From Salvelinus alpinus (lineage: Eukaryota; Chordata; Actinopteri; Salmoniformes; Salmonidae), in contig NC_092092.1 in the NCBI RefSeq assembly GCF_045679555.1, positions 22,310,969 through 22,374,968 on the forward strand: a DNA stretch of 64,000 nucleotides, written 5' to 3'. The translations under genes were made by a program, and so were the position numbers. The notes beneath the pieces are model-generated. The model saw only the letters and a list, made by a program, of their open reading frames with translations. It did no database searches and was not told the origin of the DNA. This document shows, piece by piece, positions 11,079 to 21,992 of the stretch (the stretch's first letter is position 1; every line of letters begins with the position of its first letter).

Positions 11079-11419
11079 AATCTGGTTCTACTGCTTGTAT
11101 CAGTTACCTGATGTGGAATAGAGTTCTATGTAGTACTGTGCGCCTCCCATAGTCTGTCCTGGACTTAGGGACTGTGAAGAGACCTCTGGTGGCATGTCTT
11201 GTTGGGTATGCATGGGTGTCCGACAGCTCGGTAATTTCAGCTTGTCAACACCTCTTACGAAAACAAGTAGTGATGAAGTCAATCTTTCTTCCACTTTGAG
11301 CCAGGAGAGATTGACGTACATGTTGTTAGCGCTCCCTGTACTTTTAAGGGCCAGTCGTGCTGCCCTGTTCTGAGCCAATTGCAATTTTCCTTAGTCCCTC
11401 TGTGGCACCTGACCACACT
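11079..11419 (-). mobile_element. LINE-A segment 1 (polymerase C-terminus, most 3' part)
   Basis: The minus strand 11384-11100 encodes QLAQNRAARLALKSTGS, YVNLSWLKVEERL and LLVFVRGVDKL, the C-terminal region after the reverse transcriptase of an L2/CR1-type LINE. The coding continues across LINE-B copy 3 at 15419 (LSHLDYCSVLF), showing one LINE split by a later one. The segment joins hAT copy 1 at 11078. Confidence 0.75.
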
Positions 11420-12393
11420 ACAAGACAGAACTGCTAAAGGGGGCGGAATTGCAATCTACTGTAGAGAGAGCCTGCAGAGTTCTGTCATACTATCCAGGTC
11501 TATGCCCAAACAGTTCAAGCTTCTACTTTTAAAGATCCATCTCTCCAGAAATAAGTCCCTCACTGTTGCCGCTTGTTATAGACCCCCCTCAGCTCCCAGC
11601 TGTGCCCTGGACACCATATGTGAATTGATTGCCCTCCCCCATCTATCGTCAGAGTTCGTACTGCTAGGTGACCTAAATTGCGATATGCTTAACACCCTGG
11701 CCGTCCTACAATCTAAGCTAGATGCCCTCAATCTCACACAAATGATCAAAGAACCTACCAGGTACAACCTCAAATCTGTAAACATGGGCACCCTCATAGA
11801 TATCATCCTGACCAACTTGCCCTTTAAATACACCCAATCAGGAACCAATATACGCAGTCAGTTAGGAAAGCAAAGACTAGCTTTTTCAAACAGAAATTTG
11901 CATCCTGCAGCACAAATTCCCAAAAGTTTTGGGACTGTAAAATCCATGGAGAATAAGAGCACCTCCTCCCAGCTGCCCACTGCACTGAGACTAGGAAACA
12001 CTGTCACCACGGATAAATCTACGATAATCGAGAATCTCAATAAGCATTTCTCTAAGGCTAGCCATGCTTTCCACCTGGCTACCCCCGGCCAGCAGCTCTG
12101 CACCCCCCGCAACTACCCCAAGCCCCCCCCACACCCCCGCTTCTCCGTCACCCAAATCCAGATAGCTGATGTTCGGAAAGAGCTGCAAAATCTGGATCCC
12201 TACAAATCAGCTGGGCTAGACAATCTGGACCCTCTCTTCCAAAAATGATCCGCCGCCATTCTTGCAACCCCTATTACTAGTCTGTTCAACCTCTCTTTCG
12301 TATCGTCTGAGATTCCTAAAGATTGGAACTCGGCCGTGGTCATCCCCCTCTTCAAAGGGGGAGACACTCTAGACCCAAACTGTTACAGACCTA

Positions 12394-13826
12394 CGGTTGA
12401 AGTTTACATACACCTTAGCCATATACATTTAAACTCAGTTTTTCACAATTCCTGACATTTAATCCTAGTAAAAATTAGGAATGTGATATTCAGAATAATA
12501 GTAAAGAGAATTATTTATTTAAGTTTTATTTCTTTCATCACATTCCCAGTGGGTCAGAAGTTTACATACACTCAATTAGTCTTTGGTAGCATTGCCTTTT
12601 AAATTGTTGAACTGGGGTCAAATGTTTTGGGTAGCCTTCCACAAGCTTCCCACAATAAGTTGGGTGTATTTTGGCCCATTCCTCCTGACAGAGCTGGTGT
12701 AACTGAGTCAGGTTTGTAGGCCTCCTTGCTCGCACACGCTTTTTCAGTTCTGCCCACAAATGTTCTATGGGATTGAGGTCAGGGCTTTGATGGCCACTCC
12801 AATACCTTGACTTTGTTGTCCTTAAGCCATTTTGCCACAATCTTGGAAGTATGTCCATTTGGAAGATCCATTTGCGACCAAGCTTTAACTTCCTGACTGA
12901 TGTCTTGAGATGTTGCTTCAATATATCCACATAATTTTACATCCTCATGATGCCATCTATTTTGTGAAGTGCACCAGTCTCTCCTGCAGCAAAGCACCCC
13001 CACAACATCATGCTGCCACCCTCGTGCTTCACGGTTCGGATAGTGTTCTTCGGCTTACAAGCCCCCCCTTTTTCCTCCAAACTTAACGATGGTCATTATG
13101 GCCAAACAGTTCTATTTTTGTTTCATCAGACCAGAGGACATTTCTCCAAAAAGTACGATCTTTGTCCCCATGTGCAGTTGCAAACCGTAGTCTGGCTTTT
13201 TTATGGCGGTTTTGGAGCAGTGGCTTCTTCCTTGCTGAGCGGCCTTTCAGGTTATGTCGATATAGGACTCGTTTTACTGTGGATATAGATATGTTTGCAC
13301 CTGTTTCCTCCAACATCTTCACAAGGTTCTTTGCTGTTGTTCTGGGATCGATTTGCACTTTTTCGCACCAAAATACATACATCTCTAGGAGACAGAACGC
13401 ATCTCCTTCCTGAGCAGTATGACTGCTGCGTTTTCCCATGATGTCAAGCAAAGAGGCACTGAGTTTGAAGGTAGGCCTTGAAATACATCCACAGATACAC
13501 CTCCAATTGACTCAAATGATGTACATTAGCCTATCAGAAGCTTCTAAAGCCATGAAATCATTTTCTGGAATTTAAGTTATTTAAAGGCACAGTCAACTTA
13601 GTGTATGTAAACTTCTGATCCACTGGAATTGTGATACAGTGAATTATAAGTGAACTAATCTGTCTGTAAACAATTGTTGGAAAAATGACTTGTGTCGTGC
13701 ACAAAGTAGATGTCCTAACCGACTTGCCAAATTCTAGAGTTTGTTAACAAGAAATTTGTGGAGTGGTTGAAAAAACGAGTTTTAATGACTCCAACCTATG
13801 TGTATGTAAACTTCCGACTTCAACTG
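12394..13826 (-). mobile_element. Sleeping-Beauty-like Tc1 transposon inserted in LINE-B copy 3
   Basis: The element is flanked by TA (12392-12393 and 13827-13828), and removing it restores the LINE reading CAGACCTATATCCATCC. The right end reads CTTCCGACTTCAACTG, the inverse of the known end CAGTTGAAGTCGGAAG; the left end has lost GTCGGA. Inner direct-repeat copies lie near 12541 and 13601 (AGTTTACATAC). Length 1433 bp, close to full size. Confidence 0.9.
12562..13451 (-). pseudogene. Tc1 transposase pseudogene
   Basis: The minus strand encodes, in three frames, QIDPRTTAKNLVKMLEETG, STVKRVLYRHNLKGR, RKKPLLQNRHKKAR, FWRNVLWSDETKIELFG (first catalytic Asp in WSDE) and SPDLNPIEHLWAELKK (second Asp and final Glu). 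The DDE triad residues are visible but frameshifts near 13083 and 12900 split the protein, and the N-terminal helix-turn-helix is degraded. It cannot make a full transposase. Confidence 0.85.
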
Positions 13827-15418
13827 TATATCCATCCTGCCCTGCCTTTCTAAAGTCTTTGAAAGCCAAGTGAACAAACAGATCACTGACCATTTCGAAT
13901 CCCACTGTATCTTCTCCGCTATGCAATCTGGTTTCCGAGCTGGTCACGGGTACTCCTCAGCCACGCTCAAGGTGACTAAGGCTTTCGACTCTGTCAATCA
14001 CTGTATTCTTATTGGCAGACTCAACAGCCTTGGTTTCTCTAGTGACAGCCTCGCCTGGTTCACAAACTACTTCTCAGTTAGAGTTCAGTGTGTCAAATCG
14101 GAGAGCCTGTTGTCCGGACCTCTGGCAGTCTCTATGGGGGTGCCACAGGGTTCAATTCCCGGGCCGACTCTCTTCTCTGTATATATCAATGATGTCGCTC
14201 TTGCTGCTGGTGTTTCTTTGATCCACCTATACGCAGATGACACCATTCTGTATACATCTGGCCCTTCTTTGGACACTGTTATCCAACCTCCAAACTAGCT
14301 TCAATGCCATATAACACTCCTTCCGTGGCCTCCAACTGCTCTTATATGCTTGTAAAACTAAATGCATGCTCTTCAACCGATCGCTGCCCGCACCCACCCG
14401 CCTGACTAGCATCACTACTCTGGACGGTTCTGACTTAGAATATGTGAACAACTACAAATACCTAGGTGTCTGGTTAGACTGTAAACTCTCCTTCCAGACT
14501 CACATTAAGCATCTCCAATCCAAAGTTAAATCTAGAATCGGCTTCCTATTTCGCAACAAAGCCTCCTTCACTCATGCTGCCAAGTTTACACTCGTAAAAC
14601 TGACTATCCTACCGATCCTTGACTTGGACTTCCAACACTCTACTCCGCAAATTGGATGTTGTCTATCACAGTGCCATCTGTTTTGTCACCAAAGCCCCAT
14701 ATACTACCCACCACTGCGACCTGTATGCTCTTGTTGGCTGGTCCTCGCTACATATTTGACGCCAAACCCACTGGCTCTAGGTCATCTACAAGTCTTTGCT
14801 AGGTATAGCTCCGCCTTATCTCAGCTAACTGGTCACCATTGCAACACCCACCCGTAGCACGCGCTCCAGCAGGTATATTTCACTGGTCATCCCCAAAGCC
14901 AACTCCACCTTTGGCCGTCTTTCCTTCCAGTTCTCTGCTGCCAATGACTGGAACAAATTGCAAAAATCTCTGAAGTCGGAGACTTATATCTCCCTCACTA
15001 ACTTTAAGCGTCAGCTGTCAGAGCAGCTTACTTATCTTTGCAGCTGTACACAGCCCATCTGTAAATAGCCCATCCAACTACCTACCTCATCCCCATATTT
15101 GTTTTTGTTTTTCTGCTCTTTTGCACATCAGTATTTCTACTTGCACATCCTCATCTGCACATCTATCACTCCAGTGTAAATTGCTAAATTATGATTACAT
15201 CGCCACTATTGTTCTAATTATTGCCTTACCTCCTTCATTTGCACACACTGTATACAGATTTTTCTATTGTGTTATTGACTGTGTGTTTGTTTATCCCATG
15301 TGTAACCCTGTTGTTGTTTGTCGCACTGCTTTGCTTTATCTTGGCCAGGTCGCAGTTGTAAATGAGAACTTGTTCTCAACTGGCCTACCTGATTAAATAA
15401 AGGTGAAAAGAAAAATAA

Positions 15419-17438
15419 TACTGAACAGTAGTCTAGGTGTGACAAAACTAGGCCCTGTAGGACCTGCCTTGTTGATGGTGTTGTTAAGAAGGCAGAGCAG
15501 CGCTTTATTATGGACAGACTTCTCCCCATCTTTGCTACTGTTGTATCAATATGTTTTGACCGTAACAGTTTACAATCCAGGGTTACTCCAAGCAGTTTAG
15601 TCACCTCAACTTGCTCAATTTCTACATTATTCATTACAAGATGTAGTTGAGGTTTAGTAAATGTTTTGTCCCAAATACAATGCTATTATTTTTTGATAAA
15701 TGTATGACTAACTTATTCCTTGCTTCCCATTCCGAAACTAACTGCAGCTCTTTGTTAAGTGTTGCAGTCATTACAGTGTTCTTAGGTAGTGGTATGACTT
15801 TAGCTTCCCTCCAGGCCTGAGGGCACATACTTTCTAGTAGGCTTAAATTGAAGATGTGGCAATATCGTCCGCCATTATCCTCAGTAATTTCCCACCCAGA
15901 CTGTCAGACCCCGGTGGATTGTCATTGATGGAATTCAAAAGTACAATTCTTGTCCTCCATAATTTGGTCAGATATTCTTGGCTGTGTAGTGTCAGCATTT
16001 GTTGCTGGCATGTCATACCTACAATTGCTTATCTTGCCAATGAACAAGTCATTAAAGTAGTTGGCAATATCATTGGGTTTTGTGATGAATGAGCCACCTG
16101 ATTAACTGAATGATGGAGCCGAGTTAGCCTTTTTTCACAATTTTATTTAAATGTGCTCCAAAGCTTTTTAGAATAATTCTTTAATATATATATTTTTTCA
16201 TAGTATAGTTTATTTTTTATTTAGTTTAGTCACATGATTTCTTAATTTGCAGTACCTTTTGCCTCATCCCTCTCAACCATACAATTGTTCAATTCCTCAT
16301 CAATCCAAGGGGATTTAAAAGTTTACAGTCATTTTTTTAATGGGTGCGTGCTTATTAGTAACTGGAATAAGCAATTTCATAAATGTGTCAAGTGCAGCGT
16401 CTGGTTGCTCCTCATTACATACCACAGACCAGCAAATATTGTTAACATCATATGAATCAATACAAAACTTCTTGTATATGACATCTTATACACTATATTA
16501 GGCCCAGCCTTTGGGACTTTGGTTTTCTTAATTATGGCTACTATATTGTGGTCACTACAGCCTATGGATTTGGAATCTGCTTAAAATTTTCTTTTTGCAG
16601 CATTAGTAAAGATGCAATCAATACATGTTGATGATTTCATTCCTGTGCTGTTTGTGACTACCCTGGTAGGTTGACCGATAACCTGAACAGGTTGCAGGCA
16701 CTGGTTAGTAAAAAAAAAAAATCTTGAGTGTGCAGCTTGATGAGAGCCAGTCAATATTTAAATCACCCAGAAAATATACTTCTCTGTTGATATCACATAC
16801 ATTATCAAGTATTTCACACGCATTATCCAGAAACTGACTGTTAGCACTTGGTCTATAGCAGCTTCCCACAAGAATGGGCTTAAGGTGGTGAGGCAGATGA
16901 ACCTATTGCCATATTACATCAACAGTATTTAACATGAGATCATCTCTAAGCTTTACAGGAATGTGGTTCTGAATATAGACCGCAACACTGCCCCCGTTGG
17001 CATTTCTGTCTTTTCGGTAGATGTTATAACCATGTATTGCTACCACTGTATCATCAAAGGTATTATCTAAGTGAGTTTTAGATGGTCAGAATATGAATGT
17101 CATCTGTTAGAAGCAAGTTATTGACTTCATGGACCTTGTTTCTCAGGCTGCAAATGTTAATATTGGCTATTTTTAGCACTTCTGGGTTGCTTGATTGTTT
17201 TTAATGCTTTACTGGGAAGCTTATCAGAAGTAGACTTGCTCATGTTATTTATATTGGAGCTGATAGTGCAGGGTGAGCTGCACACAGTGGTCTTCCTAGT
17301 AGGGCACACCACCTCAATGCTAACAGTATAACTCATAGTTCATAGGCACATGATTAATGCATACAATAGCTGTAGGATCAACAAAAGTATTCAGGGCAGT
17401 TCGAGGGACAAATTAAGTTACTTACATTGTCTGCCAAC
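15419..17438 (-). mobile_element. LINE-A segment 2 (endonuclease and internally deleted polymerase)
   Basis: Minus-strand coding includes VEVTKLLGVTLDCKLLRSKHI and RQVLQGLVLSHLDYCSVLF (15634-15420), and CPQAWREAKVIPLPKNT joined directly to NKELQLVSEWEARNKL (15828-15650). The region between those two words, including the YADD catalytic box, is gone. Upstream (16860-17010) lies endonuclease DNA matching the VYIQN-type sheet, with many stops. The segment ends at the 8-bp target duplication of hAT copy 2. Confidence 0.75.
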
Positions 17439-19405
17439 TAGAGGTCGACCGATTTTATGATTTTTCAACACCGATACTGATTATTGGAGGACCAAAAAAA
17501 GCCGATACCGATTAATCGGCCGATTTAAAAAAATTAAAATAAAATTAAAATAAAAAAATAAATAAATAAAGGAAAAAAGACTATTTTAAAAGATAAAAAT
17601 AATAATAAACAAAGAAAAACAAATAAAAAATATTTTTCAAATATTTATTTATTTATTTGTAATAATGGCATTTACAACAATACTGAATGAACACTTATTT
17701 TAACTTAATACATCAATAAAATAAATTTAGCCTCAAATAAATAATGAAACATGTTCAATTTGGTTTAAATAATGCCAAAACAAAGTGTTGGAGAAGAAAG
17801 TAAAAGTGCAATATGTGCCATGTAAAAAAGCTAACGTTTTTAAGTTCCTTGCTCAGAACATGAGAACATATGAAAGCTGGTGGTTCCTTTTAACATGAGT
17901 CTTCAATATTTCCAGGTAAGAAGTTTTAGGTTGTAGTTATTATAGGAATTATAGGACTATTTCTCTCTATACCATTTGTATTTCATATACCTTTGACTAT
18001 TGGATGTTCTTATTGGCACTTTAGTATTGCAGTGTAACAGTATAGCTTCCGTCCCTCTCCTCGCCCCTACCTGGGCTCGAACCAGGAACACATCGACAAC
18101 AGCCACCCTCGAAGCATCGTTACCCATCGCTCCACAAAAGCCGCGGCCCTTGCAGAGTAAGGGGAACAACTACTCCAAGTCTCAGAGCGAGTGACGTCAC
18201 CGATTGAAACGCTATTAGCGCGCACCCCCGCTAACTAGCTAGCCACATCGGTTACACCAGCCTAATCTTGGGAGTTGATAGGTTTGAAGTCATAAACAGG
18301 TCAATGCTTGAAGCACAGCGAAGAGCTGCTGGCAAAACGCACGAAAGTGCTGTTTGAATGAATGCGAACGAGCCTGCTGCTGCCTACCATTGCTCAGTCA
18401 GACTGCTCTATCAAATATCTAATCATAGACTTAATTATAACATAACACACAAATACGAGCCTTTGGTCATGAATATGGTCGAATCCGTAAACTATCATCT
18501 CGAAAACAAAACGTTTATTCTTTCAGTGAAATACGGAACCGTTCCGTATTTTATCTAACGGGTGGCATCCATAAGTCTAAATATTCCTTTTACATTGCAC
18601 AACCTTCAGTGTTATGTCATAATTACGTAAAATTCTGGCAAATTAGTTCGCAACGAGCCAGGCGGCCCAAACTGTTGCATATACCCTGACTCTGCGTGCA
18701 ATGAACGCAAGAGAAGTGACACAATTTCACCTGGTTAATATTGCCTGCTAACCTGGATTTCTTTTAGCTAAATATGCAGGTTTAAAAATATATACTAATG
18801 TGTATTGATTTTAAGAAAGGCATTGATGTTTATGGATAGGTACATTCGTGCAATGATTATGCTTTTTTTTCCGCAAATTGATGTTTATGGTTAGGTACAC
18901 GTTGGAGCAACGACGGTCCTTTTTCGCGAATGCGCACCGCTTCGATTATATGCAACGCAGGACACGCTAGATAAACTGGTAATATCATCAACCATGTGTA
19001 GTTAACTAGTGATTTATGATTGATTGTTTTTTATAAGATAAGTTTAATGCTAGCTAGCAACTTACCTTGGCTTCTTACTGCATTCGCGTAACAGGCAGGC
19101 TCCTCGTGGAGTGCAATGTAATCAGGTGGTTAGAGCGTTGGACTAGTTAACCGTAAGGTTGCAAGATTGAATCCCCGAGCTGACAAGGTAAAAATCTGTC
19201 GTTCTGCCCCTGAACAAGGGAGTTAACCCACCGTTCCTAGGCCGTCTTTGAAAATAAGAATGTGTTCTTAACTGACTTGCCTAGTTAAATAAAGGTGTAA
19301 AAAAAAGAAAGAAACGGTGTCCAAAAATACAGATTTCCGATTGTTATTAAAACTTGAAATCGGCCCTAATTAATCGGCCATTCCGATTTAATTGGTCGAC
19401 CTCTC
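17439..19405 (+). mobile_element. hAT-like non-autonomous element copy 2
   Basis: The ends read TAGAGGTCGACCGATT and, inverted, AATTGGTCGACCTCTC. CTGCCAAC flanks both sides (17431-17438 and 19406-19413), an 8-bp target duplication. An 8-bp duplication with ends fitting YARNG points to the hAT superfamily. The interior has no transposase frame. It carries a SINE near its right end and a stretch (18060-18180) that resembles a tRNA-like promoter region in antisense. Inserted in LINE-A. Confidence 0.8.
19110..19310 (+). repeat. HpaI-type tRNA-derived SINE inside hAT copy 2
   Basis: A tRNA-like head (GGTGGTTAGAGCGTTGG, then GATTGAATCCCC near 19165) is followed by CTGTCGTTCTGCCCCTGAAC, a GTTAAC HpaI site at 19222 and the tail TTCTTAACTGACTTGCCTAG with TTAAATAAAGGTG. 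The same SINE lies at the same place in hAT copy 3 (41425-41605, opposite strand), so it was carried by the hAT family before both insertions. Confidence 0.75.
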
Positions 19406-19601
19406 CTGCCAACGCCCTTATGATAATGTACATTTAATGCAGCATTTTGATGACTCATTGTCACAATGGTAGTGATTAACTGAGCTGGTCTTGGGTCATT
19501 GTTTCAACGCAGCCTTGAAATGAGTGCACAGAGTCCAGGAGCCTAGATGATTTGGATGGACTCTGTCATTCCTGTGGAGTATTTTCTGTTTTCAGAAGTT
19601 G

Positions 19602-20423
19602 TCAGTTACCTATAAAAGTGATTCCAGCAGAGCTACAGTAATATTTTAGGCAGATGTGTAATCCCAGTAGCCTGTTGAATCTTTCACACCCAACGATGGT
19701 ACTGGACCTGAAATGATTGGCTGTTTTTTGGAGTCTTTTAATGGTAAAATCAGTTTTCGGATGTTCCGAGCTAGCACTCCTGATGTCGTTTGGCCCCACA
19801 TGGACTACGACAGCGTCAGGTCACGGCATCTGTCGTAGAACAGTCGAAATCAGCCATGTGATGTCCTGTACTCGTGCTCCTGGGTAGCACAGGGTTTTTG
19901 CATTGGAAACCAAGATGTTTCTCACCATAGAGCTGACGACGATGATAGTTGGTGATGTTGAATGGGCCGGTCTCTCAGGCAGCCTCACGGTCTGATGAGG
20001 ATGGGAGCTCTGAGGATCTGAATCTGAGGTAGAAGCCATCGGAGAGGGAGACAGAACTGAAGATGAATACGTGGGTACCTCCGGATCTGATCTCGAATGG
20101 GAAGCCGCTAATGAAGAAAGCGCCGGAAACTCTGGATCCAGGGCGGCAAACCCTTTCTGGTCTGTGTCAGGTCCGGGCTTAACATCTCCAAGAAGACCCC
20201 AGTTGCCAGAGGACGCTTTCTTTGACTTCCATGGTGAGTGACGTATCTCCATGGCTGGTTGGTTGGGTCGAGAACAGCTCCGTTCTCCAGGGAAGGGGGA
20301 GAACCCTTCGGGATGGATCCCTGCTGAGCACCGGCCAGTTCGCTGTGGAGAGCCGACATGGCCGCCCCACTTCCACAAGAGCGGCGTCCGGCTACTGGGG
20401 TGAAATAAAAAGTAGGCGGTCAT
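19602..20423 (-). pseudogene. LINE-A ORF1 with SGNH esterase-like domain
   Basis: One minus-strand frame runs from 20423 to 19602 with a single in-frame TGA at 19821-19823. The C-terminal half reads IIVVSSMVRNILV, CYPGARVQDITWLI and, after the stop, DAVVVHVGPNDIRSA and RLLGLHICLKYYCSSAGITFIGN. The VSS and GPND words correspond to blocks I and III of SGNH/GDSL hydrolases; esterase domains are known in ORF1 of CR1/L2-type LINEs. The block I residue before the serine is Val instead of Gly. The N-terminal half is Ser/Pro-rich linker. Not active as it stands. Confidence 0.7.
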
Positions 20424-20433
20424 GGATTCCCCA

Positions 20434-20600
20434 GTAGCTTGTGTAGGTTTGCTACCTGCTTGCTAAGAGTAGCCACTTCGCCCCTGTAGTCCTCCACAAG
20501 CAAGCAGTTGCTACATTGAAAGTCAGCGCGGTCCACATTGTCCCGGAACAAAGCAAAGTAAACACAGCTCCTGCAGCGCTGGAAATGTTCATATAGCGAC
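20434..20600 (-). pseudogene. LINE-A ORF1 N-terminal zinc-knuckle-like and coiled-coil segment
   Basis: The minus strand reads QRCRSCVYFALFRDN, DFQCSNCLLVEDY and EVATLSKQVANLHKLLG. Two CxxC pairs about 18 residues apart look like a small zinc-binding unit, followed by a heptad-like leucine pattern suited to coiled-coil trimerisation, a usual ORF1 layout. One frameshift near 20430 separates it from the downstream frame. Confidence 0.6.
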
Positions 20601-20764
20601 CTCCATTTGAGACCGCCGAGCCAGCTAGGCTAGCTGGGCTTCTGTGTCTGTCCCCCTATGAGCAATCTGTCAGGATCCCGGGGCAGACGGCAGCGCTTAC
20701 AGCAACTAAGCCAAACAAAGCCGCAGGATCCAAAATAAAAGTATATAAAAACAAGATGTATACA

Positions 20765-20958
20765 GGGCTCCCAAGTGGCGCAGTGGTCTAAGACACTGCA
20801 TCTCATTGCAAGAGGCGTCACTGCAGTACCTTGTTCGAGTCCAGGTTGCATCACATTTGGCCGTGATTGCGAGTCCCATAGGGCGGCGCACAATTGGCCT
20901 AGCGTCGTCCAGGTTTGGCCGGGGTAGGCCGTCGTTGTAACTAAGAATTTGTTCTTAA
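20765..20958 (+). repeat. tRNA-derived SINE (salmonid), tail cut at TTAA
   Basis: Polymerase III A box TGGCGCAGTGG at 20776-20786 and B box GTTCGAGTCC at 20833-20842. The body CCATAGGGCGGCGCACAATT and TTGGCCGGGGTAGGCCGTC follows, then AAGAATTTGTTCTTAAC. The tail stops at the TTAA (20955-20958), where a TTAA-flanked element begins. Confidence 0.85.
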
Positions 20959-21022
20959 CTTCTCTAGGGTAGCGGGCAGCATTCAGAATTTTGGATGAAA
21001 AGCATGCCCAAATTAAACTGAG
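20959..21022 (-). mobile_element. TTAA-family element remnant
   Basis: CTTCTCTAGGGTAGCGGGCAG and GGATGAAAAGCATGCCCAAA are the reversed end of the TTAA-flanked family seen complete at 46725-48116. It sits exactly at the TTAA of the SINE tail. The far end is not found, so it is truncated. Confidence 0.6.
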
Positions 21023-21876
21023 ATGTCTCTAGTTATTCACTTTATTCAAACCAAATGCCTAGTGGCAGATTTTCTGAAAGAGCAGATTCAAGTTCTCCTT
21101 TTGATTCTAAAGAGAGCTTATCCCTAGCATTTCAAGCATACATTAGACAAGTGACTGAGTCAACCTGCATCTGCATCACTACTCATGTCTGTCTACTTTA
21201 CCAACGGTGGAAATTGGGAGACGCAATAATAGTATGTTAACCTCAGTGCTAATGTCACAGGGAAAATATATATTTTTCAATGCAGATGGAAGTTCTGCAA
21301 TACTACTAGCACTCCAAATGAGCCTGTACTCAATTTGCATGACTAAAGATGTCAAGCGGGATGGAAAAGATTATCTAACTGTTCTCAATTTGAAACAAAT
21401 CTTGATTGGTTTTGCAATGCAAATACACACTTATGCATGGAAAAACAGCTCTGCCAGTTAGTTTCAAGCGTGCTTCTGTTTATGCATCATTGCTTTTCAT
21501 GTGCTTATGCGGGAATGGAGAGAAAATGTGTAAGTAGGAAAGAACACCCTCTAAAATGGTAGCTTTTCTTTCAAGTAGCCTACTTTCCCCTCTTCAGAGC
21601 AGAAGCATCAGTCTGCAGTTGTCACTGCCGTGAACATGGTAGATTAACAGCAGGAGACCGTGGGTAGTCTAATAGATTTTAATATCCTGTGCTACAAACA
21701 GGAATGTATCATTGGGGAACATAATGTATGGGCCCTGGTGACGATATTGTCGGCCTGTTTTCCCAAACAGATGTTTTGGAGGATTGGGGATGTAAATTGA
21801 GGATTCCCTATCTTCATTGACACAGATCAGGCAGCTGCATCTCTAATTCAAGAGACACTGGTCCAATCTCAGAGAT
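21023..21876. other. Intron 1 stretch without recognised feature
   Basis: AT-rich DNA with short frames only (for example 21207-21461 plus). I see no repeat end, RNA gene or conserved coding word. Confidence 0.4.
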
Positions 21877-21990
21877 GGGCTACTCCAGTCCTCAGGGGCC
21901 TGATTGGTGTCAAACTTTTTCCCTAGCCCCAGTTAACACACCTGACTCCAATAATCAGCTAATCATGATCTTCAGTTTAGAATGCAATTA
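21877..21990 (+). repeat. Short interspersed repeat common in ray-finned fish
   Basis: TACTCCAGTCCTCAGGGGCC, GATTGGTGTCAAAC and CACACCTGACTCCAATAATC recur widely in fish genomes as I remember them. It directly abuts the next Tc1 element. Classification is uncertain. Confidence 0.45.
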
Positions 21991-21992
21991 TA

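Larger units (their letters stand above)
11420..15418 (+). mobile_element. LINE-B copy 3, 5'-truncated, inserted in LINE-A
   Basis: The 5' end is truncated inside the endonuclease (QDRTAKGGGIAIYCRESLQ). It continues with LLGDLNCDML and [10 protein letters not shown], then after the Tc1 insertion with polymerase words QSGFRAGHG, GVPQGSIPGP and LYADDTILYTSG, YLGVWLDCKLSF and KSRIGFLFRNKAS. The catalytic YADD box is intact but the frame has several stops and shifts. The 3' tail AATGAGAACTTGTTCTCAAC then GATTAAATAAAGGTG is that of RSg-1 and of HpaI-type SINEs. The DNA between endonuclease and polymerase seems shortened. Confidence 0.85.
19414..20764 (-). mobile_element. LINE-A segment 3 (ORF1 region and 5' end)
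   Basis: Continuation of LINE-A beyond hAT copy 2. It holds ORF1 on the minus strand (next two entries). The sequence 20620-20764 is non-coding and probably its 5' untranslated region. The 5' limit is where a SINE begins at 20765. Confidence 0.7.

Noticed and set aside
18060-18180. Possible tRNA or tRNA-like gene in hAT copy 2 (GGGCTCGAACCAGG in antisense)
   Set aside because: Only a B-box-like match; no cloverleaf could be drawn, and a matching A box is missing.
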